Positions 61,045 through 64,000 of a DNA stretch of 64,000 bases are shown in pieces. The position numbers and the translations under genes are program-made. The notes under the pieces were generated by a model. The model searched no databases. It saw only the letters and a list, made by a program, of their open reading frames with translations, and was not told where the DNA came from. Each line of letters starts with the position of its first letter. Position 1 is the first letter of the stretch. Origin of the DNA: an uncultured Oceanospirillaceae bacterium (GTDB lineage Bacteria > Pseudomonadota > Gammaproteobacteria > Pseudomonadales > Balneatricaceae); NCBI GenBank assembly GCA_913057435.1, contig CAJXNY010000023.1, positions 19,801 through 83,800 on the forward strand. The letters run 5' to 3'.

Positions 61045-61824
61045 ATGGAACTGGATTTTGCACTGATTGTTATTCTGTTACTCACCGGACTGGGGGCAGG
61101 CACCGTCGATGCCATGGCCGGTGGTGGTGGCCTGATTACCTTGCCGGTATTGCTGGCCACTGGCATGAGCCCGGTTGAGGCGCTGGCCACCAATAAACTG
61201 CAGGGCAGTTTTGGCACCTTTGCTGCCAGCCGCTACTTCGTCAAGCACCAGCTGGTGGACCTGCGGCAGATGCGCGGGATGATCATCAGCACGTTTATCG
61301 GTGCTGTCGTCGGCACCATACTGGTTCAGCTGCTGGATACCTCAATGCTGGCCAAAGTCATGCCCGGCTTGCTGGTGCTGATTGCGCTGTATTTTATGTT
61401 CTCGCCCCGTATCAGTGATCAGGACAGCGAACGGCGCATCAGCACCGGCCTGTTTACCGGCCTGATCGTTTCAACCATCGGCTTTTATGACGGCTTCTTT
61501 GGCCCTGGCACCGGCACCTTTTTCACCATCGCCTTTGTCTCGCTGGCCGGTTTCAGCCTGGCACGGGCCACCGCCCACACCAAAATACTGAACTTCACCT
61601 CCAATCTGGCCTCGCTGATCTTCTTTGCTCTGGGCGGCCATATCGTCTGGCTGGCCGGAATGATTATGGCCGTGGGCCAGCTGGTGGGTGGCCAGATCGG
61701 TGCAAAACTGGTGGTCAGCAAAGGCACCCGGTTGATCCGGCCACTGATTGTGGTGGTTACGCTGGTGATGTCGGCCAAACTGCTCAACGATCAGTTTGGT
61801 GAACAATTGCTGGGGATATTGTGA
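61045..61824 (+). CDS. TSUP/TauE-SafE family permease
   Basis: GLGAGTVDAMAGGGGLITLPVLLATGMSPVEALATNKLQGSFGTFAASRYF, GFYDGFFGPGTGTFF. Confidence 0.92.
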   Translation: MELDFALIVILLLTGLGAGTVDAMAGGGGLITLPVLLATGMSPVEALATNKLQGSFGTFAASRYFVKHQLVDLRQMRGMIISTFIGAVVGTILVQLLDTSMLAKVMPGLLVLIALYFMFSPRISDQDSERRISTGLFTGLIVSTIGFYDGFFGPGTGTFFTIAFVSLAGFSLARATAHTKILNFTSNLASLIFFALGGHIVWLAGMIMAVGQLVGGQIGAKLVVSKGTRLIRPLIVVVTLVMSAKLLNDQFGEQLLGIL

Positions 61825-61881
61825 TAGAGAGGTTAGCCAGAACAGCCGGTGATGCTGTTCTGGCAGGGGATACAGCAGAGG

Positions 61882-62337
61882 TCAGGGCTTCTCAACAATA
61901 TCGGTACGGGTGCTGTCGAAAAATTCCAGCACTTCTTGTGACTCTCGGGCAGGGACGCTGAATTTACCCAGTGTATTTTTAAGGGCGGTGATCAGTGTAT
62001 CCCAGTCCTGTTGGCTGATACGCATCCCTTTATGAGACAGCTTCATTTCACGGCCGGTGTAGTACAGCGGGCCACCGGCCTTGGCGACAACAAAATCAAC
62101 AATCAACTGCTTCTCTCGGGTAATACCGTCGTCACCCCGGTGCGCCCAGAAACGGCCCAGTTTTTCATCGGCAGCAATCTGTAGCACAACATCATCAACA
62201 ACAGCGCTGATCGCATCAAAGCCACCCAGCCGGCTGTAAAGCGAGCTATCGCTGTCAGCCTGTGCTGTGGCTGTTGTCAGAGTAAAAGCAATGGGAATAA
62301 TACAAAGCAGGGCTGATTTTCTGATACGTTTTAGCAT
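61882..62337 (-). CDS. Exported group 1 truncated-hemoglobin-like protein
   Basis: Signal peptide; SLYSRLGGFDAISAVVDDVVLQIAADEKLGRFW...QLIVDFVVAKAGGPLYYTGREMKLSHKGMRIS. Confidence 0.85.
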   Translation of the reverse strand: MLKRIRKSALLCIIPIAFTLTTATAQADSDSSLYSRLGGFDAISAVVDDVVLQIAADEKLGRFWAHRGDDGITREKQLIVDFVVAKAGGPLYYTGREMKLSHKGMRISQQDWDTLITALKNTLGKFSVPARESQEVLEFFDSTRTDIVEKP

Positions 62338-62468
62338 GATATTTCTCCGGTTTTAACTATATTGCTCTTTGATCGTTAAGCAGAAATATAATGGTATTGA
62401 ATTATGCCGGATGTCAGAAATTATAATTATGAATAGCTATATTTTTAAATATTATAAATGATCACCGT

Positions 62469-63404
62469 TTATACTGTTTTGGTCGATTTGTTTCGAGGAT
62501 TTTTATGGCCTTCCAGCGTGAGTGAGGCCTGAGTTATATACCTGATGAATGACTCTATATGCGCAGGAACAGACCCCTCTCTGGACCAGGCCCACTGGAA
62601 GTCAAACCAGGCGGGTTGGCCTTTTGTAAGAAAGAGAGGGTATTTCTCTTTATAGTCCTTCGAAATTTTGGCAGCGGGCAGAATCCCGGCCCCAATGCCC
62701 AGTGCAGCCCAGTCTTCGATGACCTGGTAGCTCATCGCCTGGCCTGGGTAGGTGCTGTACTGTGCCTGGCGTTGCGTGAAAATTTCATCAAGTGCCGCGT
62801 TGAGCCCACAGCCACCACCGGTCAGAATCACTGGCGTTGCTGGCAGCTCAGATAGCTCGAATGCCACGCGGTTAAAACTTTGTGGGTCATCCAGTGCAGG
62901 CAGGTAGAACAGGTTGTCCTGATAAAACAGACAGCCGTTTTCACCTTCAGCAAGCTGGTTGCCAGGGCGTATCTGGATATCAATCTGCTGTTTCTCACTT
63001 CGCTCTGTCAGCTCCTCAATAAAGCATTCTTTGAAGAATACGGATACCTCGGGGTGGGCTTTCCTGAACGGAATGAGCACTGAATTCAGCCGTTGCATAT
63101 CGACCAGTGGCGAGAAGCCGATGCGTAATAACTGGTGGGATGGATTGTGAAAAGCATGTGCTGCCTGTAATAACTCATCCCGGCTATGCAGTATTTCTTG
63201 CATTCGCGGTAGCATCATATCGCCAAACGGCGTTAATTCTACGCTGCGCGTGGTTCGCTTAAATAACCGCCCGCCTAATTCATCTTCTAACTGAGAGATC
63301 GCATTTGACAGCGTCGGTTGGGTGGCAAAACTGAGTTCAGCCGCCCGGCTGAATGAACAGGTTTCTGCAACATGAATAACAAACTGGAGCTGTTTAAGGT
63401 TCAT
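62469..63404 (-). CDS. LysR-family regulator
   Basis: MNLKQLQFVIHVAETCSFSRAAELSFATQPTLSNAISQLEDELGGRLFKRTTRSVELTPFG. Confidence 0.93.
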   Translation of the reverse strand: MNLKQLQFVIHVAETCSFSRAAELSFATQPTLSNAISQLEDELGGRLFKRTTRSVELTPFGDMMLPRMQEILHSRDELLQAAHAFHNPSHQLLRIGFSPLVDMQRLNSVLIPFRKAHPEVSVFFKECFIEELTERSEKQQIDIQIRPGNQLAEGENGCLFYQDNLFYLPALDDPQSFNRVAFELSELPATPVILTGGGCGLNAALDEIFTQRQAQYSTYPGQAMSYQVIEDWAALGIGAGILPAAKISKDYKEKYPLFLTKGQPAWFDFQWAWSREGSVPAHIESFIRYITQASLTLEGHKNPRNKSTKTV

Positions 63405-63522
63405 AATGCGATCCATTTAATTATCAAATAAATGATATTTATTAATCAAATTTATTAAATAAGCATACTGAGCTTAATCTATTTACCGCTTCCTTTCTAT
63501 TCATGCTCAGGAGATAGAGGCG

Positions 63523-64000
63523 ATGAATGCGCTCACAATCGAGTTTATGGCATACAGCACGCTGGTTGTTACTGCTGGCACCCTGGTGATGGTCGGCCTG
63601 GTGAGAGAGTTGGCCCCTGCTGCCAGAACTCGCTGGCTGTTAAGCGTTGGCCTTGGTACGGGCATGCTGGCAATTGCATTGAAAATTGTATTGGTGGTTG
63701 TATTTACCGCGTTTGCTGTCCCGTTGCTGGATATACTGCCCGAGCCCCGGCGTCCGGTTGCTCAAACCCCGGATAACAGAATTGATAAGAAACTGTTCCG
63801 GGCGCAGCTGATGGCCAGCTGGCAGGCACTGCCGCTGGCCGCTCCGGTGCCTGCAGATAACCCGCAGACAGCGGTTAAAATTGCGCTGGGTAAAGCCCTG
63901 TTCTTTGAGAAGCGACTGTCGCTGGACAGTACGCTTTCCTGTGCCTCCTGCCATGAACTATCGGTGGCTAAAGGTGGGGCTGATGGTCAGGCGGTATCAA
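63523..64000 (+). CDS. Di-haem cytochrome c peroxidase/MauG-like protein, N-terminal part (runs off window)
   Basis: N-terminal TM segment, then VKIALGKALFFEKRLSLDSTLSCASCHELSVAKGGADGQAVS (CxxCH). Confidence 0.82.
   Translation, partial: MNALTIEFMAYSTLVVTAGTLVMVGLVRELAPAARTRWLLSVGLGTGMLAIALKIVLVVVFTAFAVPLLDILPEPRRPVAQTPDNRIDKKLFRAQLMASWQALPLAAPVPADNPQTAVKIALGKALFFEKRLSLDSTLSCASCHELSVAKGGADGQAVS

Overview
The window is chromosomal DNA from a gammaproteobacterium, probably marine and Oceanospirillales-like (inferred from gene content only). It opens with a conserved housekeeping block (dacA 3' end, D-amino-acid aminotransferase, ybeD, lipB, holA, lptE, leuS). It continues through a gamma-glutamyl-putrescine polyamine catabolism cluster (puuB/A/D/R-like, plus a fused E1alpha-beta 2-oxoacid dehydrogenase and its E2). 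Next comes a quaternary-amine or sulfonium catabolism cluster (BCCT transporter, DddP-like M24 enzyme, Rieske oxygenase, aldehyde dehydrogenase, rubredoxin-reductase fusion). A sensor kinase/OmpR-family regulator locus and gabD plus a class III aminotransferase follow. The most unusual signal is a family of five paralogous, cysteine-free secreted mini-proteins of 70-74 aa ending in LYIGSK, at ~47.3-48.0 kb and ~59.2-60.3 kb. Four of the five have a near-identical 18-bp TTTTCAG-N4-GTTTCAG direct repeat upstream, placed exactly 10 nt before a TATNAT -10-like hexamer. A sixth, unrelated secreted peptide (60554-60865) shares the same element. This matches Pho-box architecture with a different half-site, and an OmpR/PhoB-family regulator with a hybrid kinase is encoded next to the first pair. 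I propose an undescribed two-component-controlled secreted mini-protein regulon. Other notable items: a dadA-like gene split by an in-frame amber codon, a truncated FAD-oxidoreductase remnant, GTGATCA operators between puuA and puuD, ATGAG-N5-CTCAT-type palindromes in the Rieske/BCCT region, and an AT-rich dioxygenase/transporter island. All product calls are by eye from translated motifs; no database search was run.
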